A DNA stretch of 40,395 nt from Thermodesulfovibrionales bacterium (GCA_030019415.1 JASEEX010000001.1:1-40395), one strand, 5' to 3'. Shown: positions 16,228-24,404, counted from the first letter of the stretch. Notes: generated by a model from the letters alone, not told the origin. Made by a program: numbers and translations.

Positions 16228-18575
16228 ACTCCTCGGGATCGAGTCACAACGACCTTGTCATTGTTGAGTCACCTGCAAAGGCAAAGACCCTCCATAAGAT
16301 ACTCGGGAAGGGATTTGCAGTCAAGGCATCTATTGGTCATATAAAGGACCTTCCTGAGAAAGAGCTCGGGGTTGATGTTGAGAGTAACTTTAAGCCTCAT
16401 TACGTTGTAATCCCTGGCAAAGAAAAAGTTATTAAGGAGCTTAAGAAGGCATCAAAAGAGGCTGATAAGATATTTCTTGCCCCTGACCCTGATAGGGAGG
16501 GAGAAGCAATAGCATGGCATATTGCTTATGAAATCTCAAATCTCAAATCTCAAAATTCAAAAGGGAAGATACACAGGATTACCTTTAATGAAATAACAGA
16601 GCGGGCTGTGCGAGAAGCAATAAAGAACCCTGGCAGGATAGATATGAACAAGGTCGAGGCCCAGCAGGCCCGGAGGATACTTGACAGGCTTGTCGGTTAC
16701 GGACTCAGCCCCCTTCTATGGAAGAAGGTTAGGAAAGGCCTTAGCGCAGGGAGGGTACAGTCCGTTGCAGTAAAGCTGATTGTAGACAGAGAGCGAGAGA
16801 TAAGGGCATTCAAACCCGAAGAATACTGGAGTATAAACGCAGAATTTGAAGGGTCTAAACCTCCCATATTCTGGGCAAGGCTTTACAAGATAGACTCCAG
16901 ACTCCAGACTATAGACTCCAGGTTTTTGATACCCAATGAAAATACTGCAACGGCTATTGTTAATGACTTAAAAGACAGAGAGTTTGTACTGAGCAAAATA
17001 GAGCGCAAGCAGAGGAAGAGGATGCCTTACCCTCCATTTATCACAAGCACTATACAGCAGGAAGCAGCAAGGAGACTGAGATTCCCGGCAAAAAAGACAA
17101 TGATGATAGCACAGCAGCTCTACGAGGGAATGGAACTTGCTGAAGAGGGTTCAGTAGGACTCATTACCTATATGAGAACAGACTCCTTCAGGGTTGCCCC
17201 TGAGGCACAGGAGTGGGCGAGGGAATTCATCATGAGGGTTTATGGAAGAGATTACACGCCTGAGAAACCTCCTGTTTATAAAACCAAGGGATCTGTGCAG
17301 GATGCACATGAGGCGATAAGGCCGACATATCCTGAGAAAAGACCAGAGGATATAAAACAATTTCTTTCAAAAGACCAATATGCCCTTTATACGCTGATAT
17401 GGAATCGGTTTATATCAAGCCAGATGGCACCAGCACAGCTTGAACAAACGACATTTATTATTACCCCCCTCTATCCCCCCTTGGTAAGGGGGGAATTAAA
17501 GGGGGGGGCTGAATTCAAGGCGTCAGGGACGGTAGTCCGTTTCAATGGCTTCATGGCCTTGTATACAGAAGGAAGGGATGAGGCAGAAGAGGAAGAAGGA
17601 CTGACATTGCCTGCATTAAAAGAGGGGGAGATATTAACACTTCTAAATCTACAACCAAGACAGCATTTCACACAGCCGTCACCACGTTATACGGAGGCGA
17701 CACTCATCAAGGCCCTTGAGGAAAAAGGTATTGGCAGGCCGAGCACCTATGCAACAATCCTCTTCACCATCCAAGAGAGGAAATATGTCCATAAGACCGA
17801 TGGCAAATTTTCCCCCACAGAGCTTGGCATTGTTGTAAATGACTTTCTCGTTGAAAGATTCCCCGAACTCATAGATGTGGATTTTACTGCAAAAATGGAA
17901 GATAAGCTTGACCGTATTGAAGACGGAAAGATAAGATGGGTAAAGGTTGTAAAGGATCTTTACAACCCTTTCAGCCGTGACCTCACGGAGGCTATAAAAA
18001 CTGCAGGCAGGGTAAGACCAAAAGATATACCTACTGAAACCATATGCGAGATGTGTGGCCTTCCCATGGTCATAAGGTGGGGAAGACACGGAAGATTTCT
18101 GGCATGCTCTGGATTTCCAAAATGTAAAAATACAAAACCATTAGAAAGTCAACAGCCGGCAGTTAACAGTCAGCAGTCAGCAATCAGCAATCAGCAATCA
18201 AATGAAATATGTGATAAGTGTAGCTCACCTATGTTAATAAAGTCGGGACGATATGGAAAATTCCTTGCCTGTTCAAGATATCCTGAGTGCAAAAATACAA
18301 GACCTCTGTCAACGGGTTTGAGATGCCCACAGGATGGAGGAGATATAGTAGAAAGGCGTTCAAGAAAAGGGAAACCTTTCTGGAACTGTGGTAACTATCC
18401 AGCATGCCGATTCGTTTTATGGAACAAACCTATACCCGGAAAATGTCTTCAGTGTGGTGCAGATTTCCTTCTTGAGAAAAGAGATAAGGCAGGAAAGTTG
18501 ATACATTTCTGCCATAATAAGAAATGCGGATACAAAGGGGAAGTAAAAGAGGAAGTGGTCGGCCATTTATTATAG
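16224..18575 (+). CDS. topA: DNA topoisomerase I (type IA)
   Basis: TopA relaxes negative supercoils through a transient 5'-phosphotyrosine link. The Toprim domain has LVIVESPAKAKTLHKILG (11-28) and APDPDREGEAIAWH; the catalytic tyrosine is Tyr316 in LITYMRTDS. Four C-terminal zinc-ribbon modules follow (CEMCGLPMV, CDKCSSPML, CPQDGGDIV, CLQCGADFL, each with a second cysteine pair or equivalent). The length is 783 residues. Four repeat-derived inserts are in frame: residues 103-112, 223-232, about 414-429 (PLYPPLVRGELKGG) and 642-660 (a Gln/Ser-rich linker between zinc ribbons). All core motifs are intact, so it should be active. Confidence 0.96.
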   Translation: MNSSGSSHNDLVIVESPAKAKTLHKILGKGFAVKASIGHIKDLPEKELGVDVESNFKPHYVVIPGKEKVIKELKKASKEADKIFLAPDPDREGEAIAWHIAYEISNLKSQNSKGKIHRITFNEITERAVREAIKNPGRIDMNKVEAQQARRILDRLVGYGLSPLLWKKVRKGLSAGRVQSVAVKLIVDREREIRAFKPEEYWSINAEFEGSKPPIFWARLYKIDSRLQTIDSRFLIPNENTATAIVNDLKDREFVLSKIERKQRKRMPYPPFITSTIQQEAARRLRFPAKKTMMIAQQLYEGMELAEEGSVGLITYMRTDSFRVAPEAQEWAREFIMRVYGRDYTPEKPPVYKTKGSVQDAHEAIRPTYPEKRPEDIKQFLSKDQYALYTLIWNRFISSQMAPAQLEQTTFIITPLYPPLVRGELKGGAEFKASGTVVRFNGFMALYTEGRDEAEEEEGLTLPALKEGEILTLLNLQPRQHFTQPSPRYTEATLIKALEEKGIGRPSTYATILFTIQERKYVHKTDGKFSPTELGIVVNDFLVERFPELIDVDFTAKMEDKLDRIEDGKIRWVKVVKDLYNPFSRDLTEAIKTAGRVRPKDIPTETICEMCGLPMVIRWGRHGRFLACSGFPKCKNTKPLESQQPAVNSQQSAISNQQSNEICDKCSSPMLIKSGRYGKFLACSRYPECKNTRPLSTGLRCPQDGGDIVERRSRKGKPFWNCGNYPACRFVLWNKPIPGKCLQCGADFLLEKRDKAGKLIHFCHNKKCGYKGEVKEEVVGHLL
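16531..16558 (+). repeat. Heptamer tandem repeat in topA (Toprim region)
   Basis: Three copies of aaatctc and one aaaattc, translated as part of ISNLKSQNSK just after the DREGEAIAWH motif. Confidence 0.85.
16892..16919 (+). repeat. Heptamer tandem repeat in topA (second tract)
   Basis: Units agactcc, agactcc, agactat, agactcc are translated in frame as part of IDSRLQTIDSR. Confidence 0.85.
17464..17509 (+). repeat. C/G-rich palindrome inserted in topA
   Basis: An inner hairpin CCCCCCTT-GGT-AAGGGGGG (17475-17493) lies inside an outer C-run / G-run pair (17464-17470 and 17500-17506). In frame it is translated PLYPPLVRGELKGG, a peptide characteristic of translated palindromic repeats seen in other bacterial genomes. 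Confidence 0.8.
18147..18202 (+). repeat. Heptamer tandem repeat in topA (zinc-ribbon linker)
   Basis: Eight 7-bp units change gradually from agtcaac through agtcagc to aatcagc. They encode the linker SQQPAVNSQQSAISNQQS between the first and second zinc ribbons; 21 bp equals three units, so the peptide has a 7-residue period. Confidence 0.9.
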
Positions 18576-19099
18576 GGATCGGTGGTGCCCATAGCAAGGT
18601 TGGAAAGACTACTGTTGCCTGCCAAATCCTTAAAAGACTTGGCGGATGGGGTGCTATAAAATACACCAAGACTTTATTCTATAGCTCTATAGTCGATAGC
18701 CCCGGGATATTGAGACAGAAAAATAAGGACACCAACAGGCTCCTCGATGCCGGCGCCCACGAAGTTCTCTGGGTTCAGTCACCGCCTGAGGGCCTGAAAG
18801 AGATCCTTCAGATAGCCGTTGACAGGCTTTCACACTTAAAGGGAATCATCCTTGAAGGAAACAGTGCAATTGAGGCTCTAAGACCCGATGTTGTAATATT
18901 TATACCTGGAAATAAGGAACTCAAGAGGAGTGCGGACGAAATCCTCAGAATGGCTGATGCTGTTATCTTCGATAAAGATCTCCCGTCAGGAACACCTGAG
19001 GGCGCTGAAAGATTTCGTAGCGATGACGTGGAGGGATATACAAATTTCATAACAGGACTTATGATTGAACGCAAAGACAAGAAAACGGCTCAAGGGTAA
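18524..19099 (+). CDS. MobB-like P-loop NTPase
   Basis: This is a 191-residue P-loop protein. A Walker A motif is at GGAHSKVGKTT (20-30). The order of segments (KVGKTT, GAIKYTK, a DTNRLLDAGAHEVLWVQ stretch, and IILEGNSAIEALRPDVVIFI) matches the MobB / molybdopterin-guanine dinucleotide adapter fold, in which EGNS is the Walker B-like element. The start ATG lies 52 bp inside topA; no better start exists in frame, although an ATT at 18563 is possible. The RNA ligase gene begins 3 bp after the stop. No Mo-cofactor genes are nearby, so a true MobB role is unproven; it may be a GTPase with another target. Confidence 0.65.
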   Translation: MRIQRGSKRGSGRPFIIGIGGAHSKVGKTTVACQILKRLGGWGAIKYTKTLFYSSIVDSPGILRQKNKDTNRLLDAGAHEVLWVQSPPEGLKEILQIAVDRLSHLKGIILEGNSAIEALRPDVVIFIPGNKELKRSADEILRMADAVIFDKDLPSGTPEGAERFRSDDVEGYTNFITGLMIERKDKKTAQG

Positions 19100-19102
19100 G
19101 AG

Positions 19103-20221
19103 ATGGGAATATCTACTCCCTCCTTCATGAAGAAATACTTTACGGATGAAGAAATAACAAAACTTCAAAAGAAGAACGCCCTGCATACAGGTCAATTTAA
19201 CGAACTCATCCTCATAAGGCTCACAAAGGACTACAAAGATTACCCGAGGGGCACTGTTTTTTATAAGGGCGGTTTCATACCGGGCTATCCAAGGATAATG
19301 AGGGTTTTACACCTGAAGAATGGAATAAACCGCTACTTCAAAGACAGATTCTATGTTGAGGAGAAGGTGGATGGATACAATGTCAGGATAACAATAGTAA
19401 ATGGGAACCCACTTGCCTTTACAAGAGGGGGATTCATCTGTCCCTTCACAACAAACAGGATCCCAGACCTGATCGACCTAAATTTTTTTTATAAATATCC
19501 GGGATATATAATCAACGGAGAGGTTGTAGGCCCTGGCAGTCCATATAATACAGAGGTTATTCCTTATATCAAAGAAGATGTGGTCTTCTTCTCCTTCGAC
19601 CTCTTCGACAAAAGTGGCAAAAATCTTTCTGCAGAGGAGCGTTACAGAATCCTTGAGCAATTTAAAATTCCACACGTAAGGAAATGGGGGCCCTTCAGCA
19701 TATCAGATGTGGATACCGTAAGAGAGGTCGTCCTTGAACTAGACAGAGACGGAAGAGAAGGTATAGTAGCTAAACCAATCCCCGATGGAAGGCCAATAAA
19801 ATATGTCACACTTTCATCATGCCTCAGGGATTTACAGGCCACGGCTAATCTTATAACAGAGCTCCCAGCAGGTTTTTATATACAGAGGATACTCAGGGCC
19901 ATCTTCTTCTGTCATGAATTTGGGATTTCTTTAGATGACCACTACCTCCTTGAGTCTGCGAAGGCACTCTACCTATCACCCGAGAGGGTCTTAAAAGAGG
20001 TAGCAGACGGTGGAAACGTAAGAGAATCTTTCCAGATTAAAATTAGAAGTAAAAACACCACATATGAGTTAATGGAGCATCTTAATAGATCTGGTGTTAG
20101 CACAAAACTCCTTTCTATAGAGAAGACCGACGATTACTACAGTTCGAAATTTCACAGGATTTATACTAAGGGAACAAGGGAAATCCGCCATAGACTGATG
20201 GGGCATGGATTCTTTGACTAA
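19103..20221 (+). CDS. ATP-dependent RNA ligase, Rnl3 / Pab1020 family
   Basis: Rnl3 ligases seal or circularise RNA and are best known from archaea and a few thermophilic bacteria. The nucleotidyltransferase motifs are in order: motif I KVDGYNVR with the adenylated Lys88 and Arg95, FTRGG (107-111), INGEVVGP with Glu140, VFFSFDLFD (161-169), EGIVAKP (219-225) as motif IV, and IKYVT with Lys233 as motif V. The length, 372 residues, is normal, and a helical dimerisation domain occupies residues from about 240 on. It follows the MobB-like gene after 3 bp and ends 7 bp before the 3' end of a HARP-type nuclease gene on the other strand, the protein family called RNA ligase partner. Confidence 0.88.
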   Translation: MGISTPSFMKKYFTDEEITKLQKKNALHTGQFNELILIRLTKDYKDYPRGTVFYKGGFIPGYPRIMRVLHLKNGINRYFKDRFYVEEKVDGYNVRITIVNGNPLAFTRGGFICPFTTNRIPDLIDLNFFYKYPGYIINGEVVGPGSPYNTEVIPYIKEDVVFFSFDLFDKSGKNLSAEERYRILEQFKIPHVRKWGPFSISDVDTVREVVLELDRDGREGIVAKPIPDGRPIKYVTLSSCLRDLQATANLITELPAGFYIQRILRAIFFCHEFGISLDDHYLLESAKALYLSPERVLKEVADGGNVRESFQIKIRSKNTTYELMEHLNRSGVSTKLLSIEKTDDYYSSKFHRIYTKGTREIRHRLMGHGFFD

Positions 20222-20228
20222 AAATCAT

Positions 20229-20879
20229 CTACTTAGTCTTTCCTGAAAGCAGACCCGATCTTTTTATTGCCCCCTGTAGATAATCTTTAAATTTCTCCGG
20301 GAATAACCATTTTATACCTAACTTCTCTGCCCATTTTATTAAGCCCTGATCTGCTGTAATCAGCAGGGCATCCAACTCCATTGCAAGCAGTAGAAGGTCA
20401 ACATCCTCCTTGCTGTCTATTATACCTTCCCTCAAGGCATCTCGATATTTCCGCCTCAGGTCTTGAATAATCTCATCTGGGCTTCTCTTTTCAACACTTC
20501 TTACAGCCTTTTCCGCAATTCTTAACCCCTTATTCACCCTCTCCCTTATATCCTCTATCAACTCGTATAAAAGAAAGGCCGGGCATTTTAATTCGTGTTT
20601 TTTTGGCGGCTTCTGGTGGAGTATCACAAGTAAGTCCTCGGGTATCTTATCCTTTTCAACAAAATACAGAAGCTCCTCAAAAATAGATGGGGGCATATAA
20701 AACTCGAGTATATGGATCTGGGCTGCTAAGAAAAGGAACGCCTCAAGGGCCTCTGTAGGCGTATCTCCGAGACTCTTCCTTACATCAGGATTAACAAATA
20801 GGCTGGTATCTAATACAACCCTGTAAGGGTAGAAGGTTCCTTCAGGCTCGCCCGAAGACAATGTTTCTTTGGCATCCAA
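20229..20879 (-). CDS. RNA ligase partner / HARP-type PIN-domain RNase
   Basis: This 216-residue protein matches the UPF0278 'RNA ligase partner' family, to which HARP (homolog of Aquifex RNase P, Aq_880) belongs. HARP proteins are RNA-free RNase P enzymes that remove tRNA 5' leaders. The PIN core starts VVLDTSLFVNPDVRKSLGD with Asp24. A long helical insertion ('spike', about 80-150) follows, and then the acidic cluster IIDSKEDVDLLLLAM (Asp159, Asp161) and LITADQGLIKWAEKLGI with Asp177. These acidic residues fit a metal-dependent nuclease. It converges with the Rnl3 ligase gene. Whether this organism also has RNase P RNA cannot be seen here, so its in vivo role is open. Confidence 0.82.
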   Translation of the reverse strand: MDAKETLSSGEPEGTFYPYRVVLDTSLFVNPDVRKSLGDTPTEALEAFLFLAAQIHILEFYMPPSIFEELLYFVEKDKIPEDLLVILHQKPPKKHELKCPAFLLYELIEDIRERVNKGLRIAEKAVRSVEKRSPDEIIQDLRRKYRDALREGIIDSKEDVDLLLLAMELDALLITADQGLIKWAEKLGIKWLFPEKFKDYLQGAIKRSGLLSGKTK

Positions 20880-21106
20880 AATTTAAGGCCTCATTCCCTA
20901 ATATCTCTGTCATCTATAGATTATCAATAAAGGGGGCTTAAAAGTAAACCCCTTTAGAAAAATTTCCTACTTTCTAACGGGCGTGAAGAGAAAAACGATG
21001 CTTCTCAATGACTTTTTCTGACTTCTCTGATATATTTTCAATGTTATAGTTATCCTTTCACCTTTTATGTGTTCAAACCCTTGAGGTTAAAATTCAGGAG
21101 GTCTTT

Positions 21107-21448
21107 ATGGAATGTGTATTCTGCAGGATTATAGAGAAGGAACTACCAGCAAAGATAATATATGAAGACGATCTTTCAGTCGCTTTTGAGGATGTTAACC
21201 CCCAGTGTCCTGTTCATACTATTTTGATACCTAAAAAACATATCTCCACAAACCTTGATATAAAAGAAGAAGACAACGCCCTTATTGGCCATTTGTTCCA
21301 GGTCGCTAACAGGATTGCAAAGGATAAGGGTATAGCAGAGCGTGGCTTCAGGCTTGTGATGAACTGCAATCCCGAGTCAGGGCAAACGATATACCATTTA
21401 CACCTTCATCTCCTCGGCGGCCGCAGGATGTACTGGCCACCAGGATAG
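21107..21448 (+). CDS. HIT family (Hint-like) nucleotide hydrolase
   Basis: Histidine-triad proteins of this branch hydrolyse adenosine phosphoramidates and related nucleotides. The protein has 113 residues, the usual Hint length. The N-terminus MECVFCRII and the middle IPKKHI segment are typical, and the HIT signature [13 protein letters not shown] is intact with all three His. A GGAGG site lies five bases before the ATG. The stop codon (21446-21448) touches the CCA end of a tRNA-Leu gene on the opposite strand, without a single spacer base. It seems to be a single-gene unit. Confidence 0.95.
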   Translation: MECVFCRIIEKELPAKIIYEDDLSVAFEDVNPQCPVHTILIPKKHISTNLDIKEEDNALIGHLFQVANRIAKDKGIAERGFRLVMNCNPESGQTIYHLHLHLLGGRRMYWPPG

Positions 21449-21534
21449 TGGTGCCGAAGGCGGGATTTGAACCCGCATGGGTTTCCCCACACGCCCCTCA
21501 AACGTGCGTGTCTACCAGGTTCCACCACTTCGGC
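21449..21534 (-). tRNA. tRNA-Leu (anticodon GAG)
   Basis: Read on the minus strand the gene starts GCCGAAG, pairing with CTTCGGC, followed by ACCA; the CCA is encoded. The anticodon stem CACGT/GCGTG closes a loop TTGAGGG with anticodon GAG. A long variable arm with GTGGGGAAACCCA identifies a class II tRNA, and the T-arm has GTTCAAATC. The total is 86 nt. It lies at the downstream end of the minus-strand miaA-hfq run. Confidence 0.95.
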
Positions 21535-21603
21535 TAAATTAATATTACTATAAAAATTTAGGGGTTTTCAAACCACTTGCGCCGTAGAATATCTTTTCGT
21601 CTA

Positions 21604-22275
21604 TCACGAGATAGACTTTGTGTTAATCCTGATCTTTATCTCTTTTTTAAGACCCTCAACATAGGACCCTATTGCCTTTTCTTTCCTTTCATTAAGCATT
21701 GCCTCACTTAGCATCTTCTTCAACCTTTCGTCACCGGGTAACTTTTTCAAGTCAGAATTTATATCTGGCACATCAACAGACAACTCTATCAAGCGTCTCA
21801 TTTTATTCAGTATAAGTTCCTGACGTTTTGAGTTCTCATATGCCTCTACGGTAATCCTGTTCAGCCTCAGTCTGTTAAGATATATGTCCTTGTCAAAAAC
21901 CCCTTTTCTCATAAAGGCTGGTTCATGTGTTATTGCTTCGTGAAGCTCATCATCGCTTATACCAATCCCTGCATCTTTTGCAGCTATAAGGAGTACCTTT
22001 TCATCTATCATAGATTCAAGGACCTTTTCTCTCAGGTTCATCTTTTTCTCCATCTCCTCATCAAACTTATCTCTGTATATCTCCCTGTAAAAACGGGAGA
22101 CATTCTCATAAGTCCTCCAGTATTCCTCAGCCGTTATCTTGTATCTTCCAACCTCTGCTACAATCGCACGTTCGTTTTTATCCACAGTGCCCACACCCCA
22201 GAATATGAAGGAAAGAATAACGATAAAGAACAGCACATAGAAGTACTTCGCATGCTTTCGCATCATCTTGAGCAT
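21604..22275 (-). CDS. Membrane-anchored SurA_N-domain protein, PpiD-like
   Basis: This 223-residue protein begins with a short basic segment and one transmembrane helix (about 11-28, YFYVLFFIVILSFIFWGV). The VGRYKITAEEYWRTYEN stretch opens a SurA N-terminal-type chaperone domain with LREKVLESMIDEKVLL. It resembles the start of PpiD, but ends before any PPIase parvulin domain. It may therefore be a periplasmic, membrane-held folding chaperone without isomerase activity. The last residues are a charged helical tail. It follows the Nudix gene after 4 bp in a likely operon with hfq and miaA. Confidence 0.75.
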   Translation of the reverse strand: MLKMMRKHAKYFYVLFFIVILSFIFWGVGTVDKNERAIVAEVGRYKITAEEYWRTYENVSRFYREIYRDKFDEEMEKKMNLREKVLESMIDEKVLLIAAKDAGIGISDDELHEAITHEPAFMRKGVFDKDIYLNRLRLNRITVEAYENSKRQELILNKMRRLIELSVDVPDINSDLKKLPGDERLKKMLSEAMLNERKEKAIGSYVEGLKKEIKIRINTKSIS

Positions 22276-22279
22276 CTAA

Positions 22280-22687
22280 CTAATACCTTCCTGTAAAATA
22301 ATCATTCAAGATCTCTCTGTGGTCAAAGGCTATCTGATCGGGAAGTGTTTCTTTTTTAAAGATGCCGATCTCTTTTGCATCATCTCCAGCAATAGCTATG
22401 CCTTTAGCCTTTGCTATATAGACCGTTGTTATCGTATGATGCCTGGGGTCTCTCTTCGGATCAGAATAAGTATGAAACTGCCTTATTAGTTCAACATCGA
22501 GCCCGGTTTCCTCTTTTGCCTCCCGCACAGCAGCAGATTCAAGGTTCTCCCCATAGTCTACGAAACCTCCGGGCAGAGCCCACCCCTCAGGCAGATTCTT
22601 TCTTCTTATAAGAATAATGCCCCCTTTATATTCTATTATAATGTCTACTGTGGGAATCGGGTTTCTGCGGTTATTGCTGGTTTTCAA
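22280..22687 (-). CDS. Nudix hydrolase (ADP-ribose pyrophosphatase-like)
   Basis: This 135-residue Nudix protein has the full 23-residue Nudix box at 41-63: Gly41, Glu47, Arg55-Glu56, Glu59-Glu60 and Gly62, which bind the metal and the diphosphate. The preceding [10 protein letters not shown] and the following [20 protein letters not shown] segment are like ADP-ribose or nucleoside-diphosphate hydrolases of the small type. The substrate cannot be told from sequence. The gene begins inside the 3' end of hfq (17 bp overlap) and ends 4 bp before the SurA_N gene. Confidence 0.88.
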   Translation of the reverse strand: MKTSNNRRNPIPTVDIIIEYKGGIILIRRKNLPEGWALPGGFVDYGENLESAAVREAKEETGLDVELIRQFHTYSDPKRDPRHHTITTVYIAKAKGIAIAGDDAKEIGIFKKETLPDQIAFDHREILNDYFTGRY

Positions 22688-22910
22688 GTCTTATTTCTAT
22701 GTCCCTTTCGGGGACTATTGTTGATACGGCATGTTTGTAGATGAGGGACTGGGTATTTTCTTTTAAAAGGATTACAAAACTGTCAAAGCCTTTTATTACG
22801 CCCTTTAATCTCACCCCATTAGTAAGATAGACAACTACAGGTGTCTTATCCTTCATGAGCTGGTTAAGATAGTTGTCTTGAAGGTTTTGGCTCTTCGCTA
22901 TATTGGTCAT
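22671..22910 (-). CDS. hfq: RNA chaperone Hfq
   Basis: Hfq is a hexameric Sm-like protein that pairs small RNAs with their target mRNAs. The sequence has 79 residues. The Sm1 motif [20 protein letters not shown] and the Sm2 motif [12 protein letters not shown] (residues 58-69) are clear; the canonical KH pair is at 59-60. The N-terminal [11 protein letters not shown] helix is also standard. The usual order miaA-hfq is kept, with a 154-bp spacer between them that carries heptamer-type repeats. Its presence implies sRNA regulation in this organism. Confidence 0.96.
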   Translation of the reverse strand: MTNIAKSQNLQDNYLNQLMKDKTPVVVYLTNGVRLKGVIKGFDSFVILLKENTQSLIYKHAVSTIVPERDIEIRLENQQ

Positions 22911-22974
22911 AGTCTTCTCCTTTTAATTTTTCCCTTTACCATAAAGTATTTTTTTTAATATTGCAAGCATTTGT

Positions 22975-23044
22975 ATTATGGTTATTGGTGATTGAATCAT
23001 TGATTATTATTTGGTGATTGTAATTTGGTAATTGGGTATTTTGG
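22975..23044. repeat. TGATTGG-type heptad repeat tract between miaA and hfq
   Basis: The plus strand is made of TGATT, TGGT and AATTGG blocks with an irregular 7-bp period, of the same family as the right arm at 15070-15127. It lies in the upstream region of hfq. Confidence 0.6.
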
Positions 23045-23064
23045 CCTTACTATTGATTTGTCTG

Positions 23065-24015
23065 TCACAATAGCTCATTGAGGGTATGTTGTACCCTCAT
23101 GAAAATCTCATTGCTGTCGTAAATCCCTGTTATATCAACCCATTGAATACCTTCTTCTTTTTTGAACCATGTAAACTGTTTTTTAGCATATCTCTTTGTC
23201 CCTCTTTTTATAAGCCCGATAGCTTCTTCTAAGGTGATCTCCCCATTAAGGTACATTGCGATTTCTTTATATCCGATTGCCTGCATTGGCGCTCTGTCAG
23301 GATTCATCTCCAGGATATTTTTCACTTCTTCCACGAGACCTGTATCAATCATCTCATCAACCCGGATTTCTATCATCCTGTAAAGCCCTTTTCTATCCCT
23401 GCGAAGACCTATTTTTATAAACTCATATTGAAGGGGCTTAGTGAGTTCTTTCTGCATCTCTGACATGCTCGAATCGCTCTTTAAACAGACCTCTAAGGCC
23501 CTTATGATCCTTCGTGTATCATTAGGGGTTATTCTACTTGCAGCCTCTGGGTCGAGTTCTTTTAAATGACCGTATAGAGAACCTTTTTCTTCCTTTTCCA
23601 TGGAAAGGAGTTCTTCCCTCAATGTCCGGTCGGCAGAAGGGCCGCTAAAAATGCCTCTCGTCATTGCCTTAATATAAAGGCCCGTGCCACCTACGACAAT
23701 TGGAACTTTCCCTTCCCTATGAAGTCCCTCTATAATGGGCACTACTGCCTCAATATATTTCCCTGTGCTGTATGCCTCCCACGGATCAACTATATCAATC
23801 ATGTGGTGTTTGACCGTAGCCCTTTCTCCGATTGTCGGCTTCGCAGTGCCAATATCCATATGTCTATAAATCTGCATCGAATCCGCACTGATTATCTCGG
23901 TATTGAGGGCCTTTGCCAGAAGGATTGAGACACCGGTCTTTCCAACACCGGTAGGGCCGAGGAGGATGACGACCTTCTTCATTCTTTCTTTTTGTTTTGA
24001 AATTCCTTCAGGCAT
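23065..24015 (-). CDS. miaA: tRNA dimethylallyltransferase
   Basis: MiaA adds the dimethylallyl group to A37 of tRNAs that read UNN codons. Core motifs are LLGPTGVGKTGVS (P-loop, 18-30 from the chosen start), ISADSMQIYRHMDIGTAKP (quoted partly: SADSMQIYRHMDIGTAK) and YAKKQFTWFKKE near the C-terminus. The ATG at 24015 has AAGGA five bases upstream; a later Met (23982) begins the conserved core and an earlier one (24075) lies in a repeat-bearing region. The length is 316 residues, typical. It leads the miaA-hfq-nudix-SurA_N run. Confidence 0.93.
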   Translation of the reverse strand: MPEGISKQKERMKKVVILLGPTGVGKTGVSILLAKALNTEIISADSMQIYRHMDIGTAKPTIGERATVKHHMIDIVDPWEAYSTGKYIEAVVPIIEGLHREGKVPIVVGGTGLYIKAMTRGIFSGPSADRTLREELLSMEKEEKGSLYGHLKELDPEAASRITPNDTRRIIRALEVCLKSDSSMSEMQKELTKPLQYEFIKIGLRRDRKGLYRMIEIRVDEMIDTGLVEEVKNILEMNPDRAPMQAIGYKEIAMYLNGEITLEEAIGLIKRGTKRYAKKQFTWFKKEEGIQWVDITGIYDSNEIFMRVQHTLNELL

Positions 24016-24077
24016 AATTCCTTTATACTTATTATAGCCTTTGTTTCTATGTTCAGATTTTCTGATCCAGGACATGG

Positions 24078-24119
24078 ATTCCTGCTGGAGTTTATCCCTG
24101 CGAAGGCAGGGGCAGGAAT
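24078..24119. repeat. Nested palindrome of the GGAATCC / VIPA dispersed type
   Basis: An outer pair ATTCCTGC (24078-24085) and GCAGGAAT (24112-24119) encloses a hairpin CCCTGC-GAAG-GCAGGG (24096-24111). On the minus strand it would translate VIPAPAFAGI, the usual by-product of this widespread intergenic repeat. Confidence 0.75.
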
Positions 24120-24224
24120 GACAAAGAAAAGGACTTCGACGTTGCCCTGGGGAAAGAATATGGTCAAATTGAGTTTTAAAAGTGGATATTGTAAAATGTT
24201 TTTGCCAGCTCTGGGACTTTAATT

Positions 24225-24404
24225 ATGGTTGAAATGAAAGACAGGGTGGTAGAAGAGGTCAAGAAAAAGGCTGTTAAAGGTAAACTTCCCTGTCCCACCG
24301 CGAGAATGATCGCAGAGGAGCTCGGCGTTTCCTATAAGGCTGTTGGTGAGGCTGCTGACAAGCTTAATGTGAAGATCACAGACTGCCAGCTCGGCTGTTT
24401 CTGA
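24225..24404 (+). CDS. Small helix-turn-helix-like protein of the haem operon
   Basis: This 59-residue gene (MVEMKDRVVEEVKKKAVKGK) has the pattern ARMIAEELGVSYKAVGEAAD, which fits a helix-turn-helix. Its C-terminus LNVKITDCQLGCF has two conserved-looking Cys, plus CP in KLPCPTAR. The stop codon overlaps the start of the next gene (TGATG), which strongly supports that it is real and translated. It is first in the run leading to hemA and hemC, so it might be a regulator of that operon. I recognise no named family. Confidence 0.7.
   Translation: MVEMKDRVVEEVKKKAVKGKLPCPTARMIAEELGVSYKAVGEAADKLNVKITDCQLGCF

Noticed and set aside
20880-21106. Possible small gene or regulatory RNA between the HARP and HIT genes
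   Set aside because: No good frame is present; only a weak AAAGGGG/CCCCTTT pairing near 20930-20960 was seen.
23979-24167. 62-codon frame on the minus strand containing VIPAPAFAGI
   Set aside because: It is a translation of a widespread intergenic palindrome and overlaps the upstream region of miaA.
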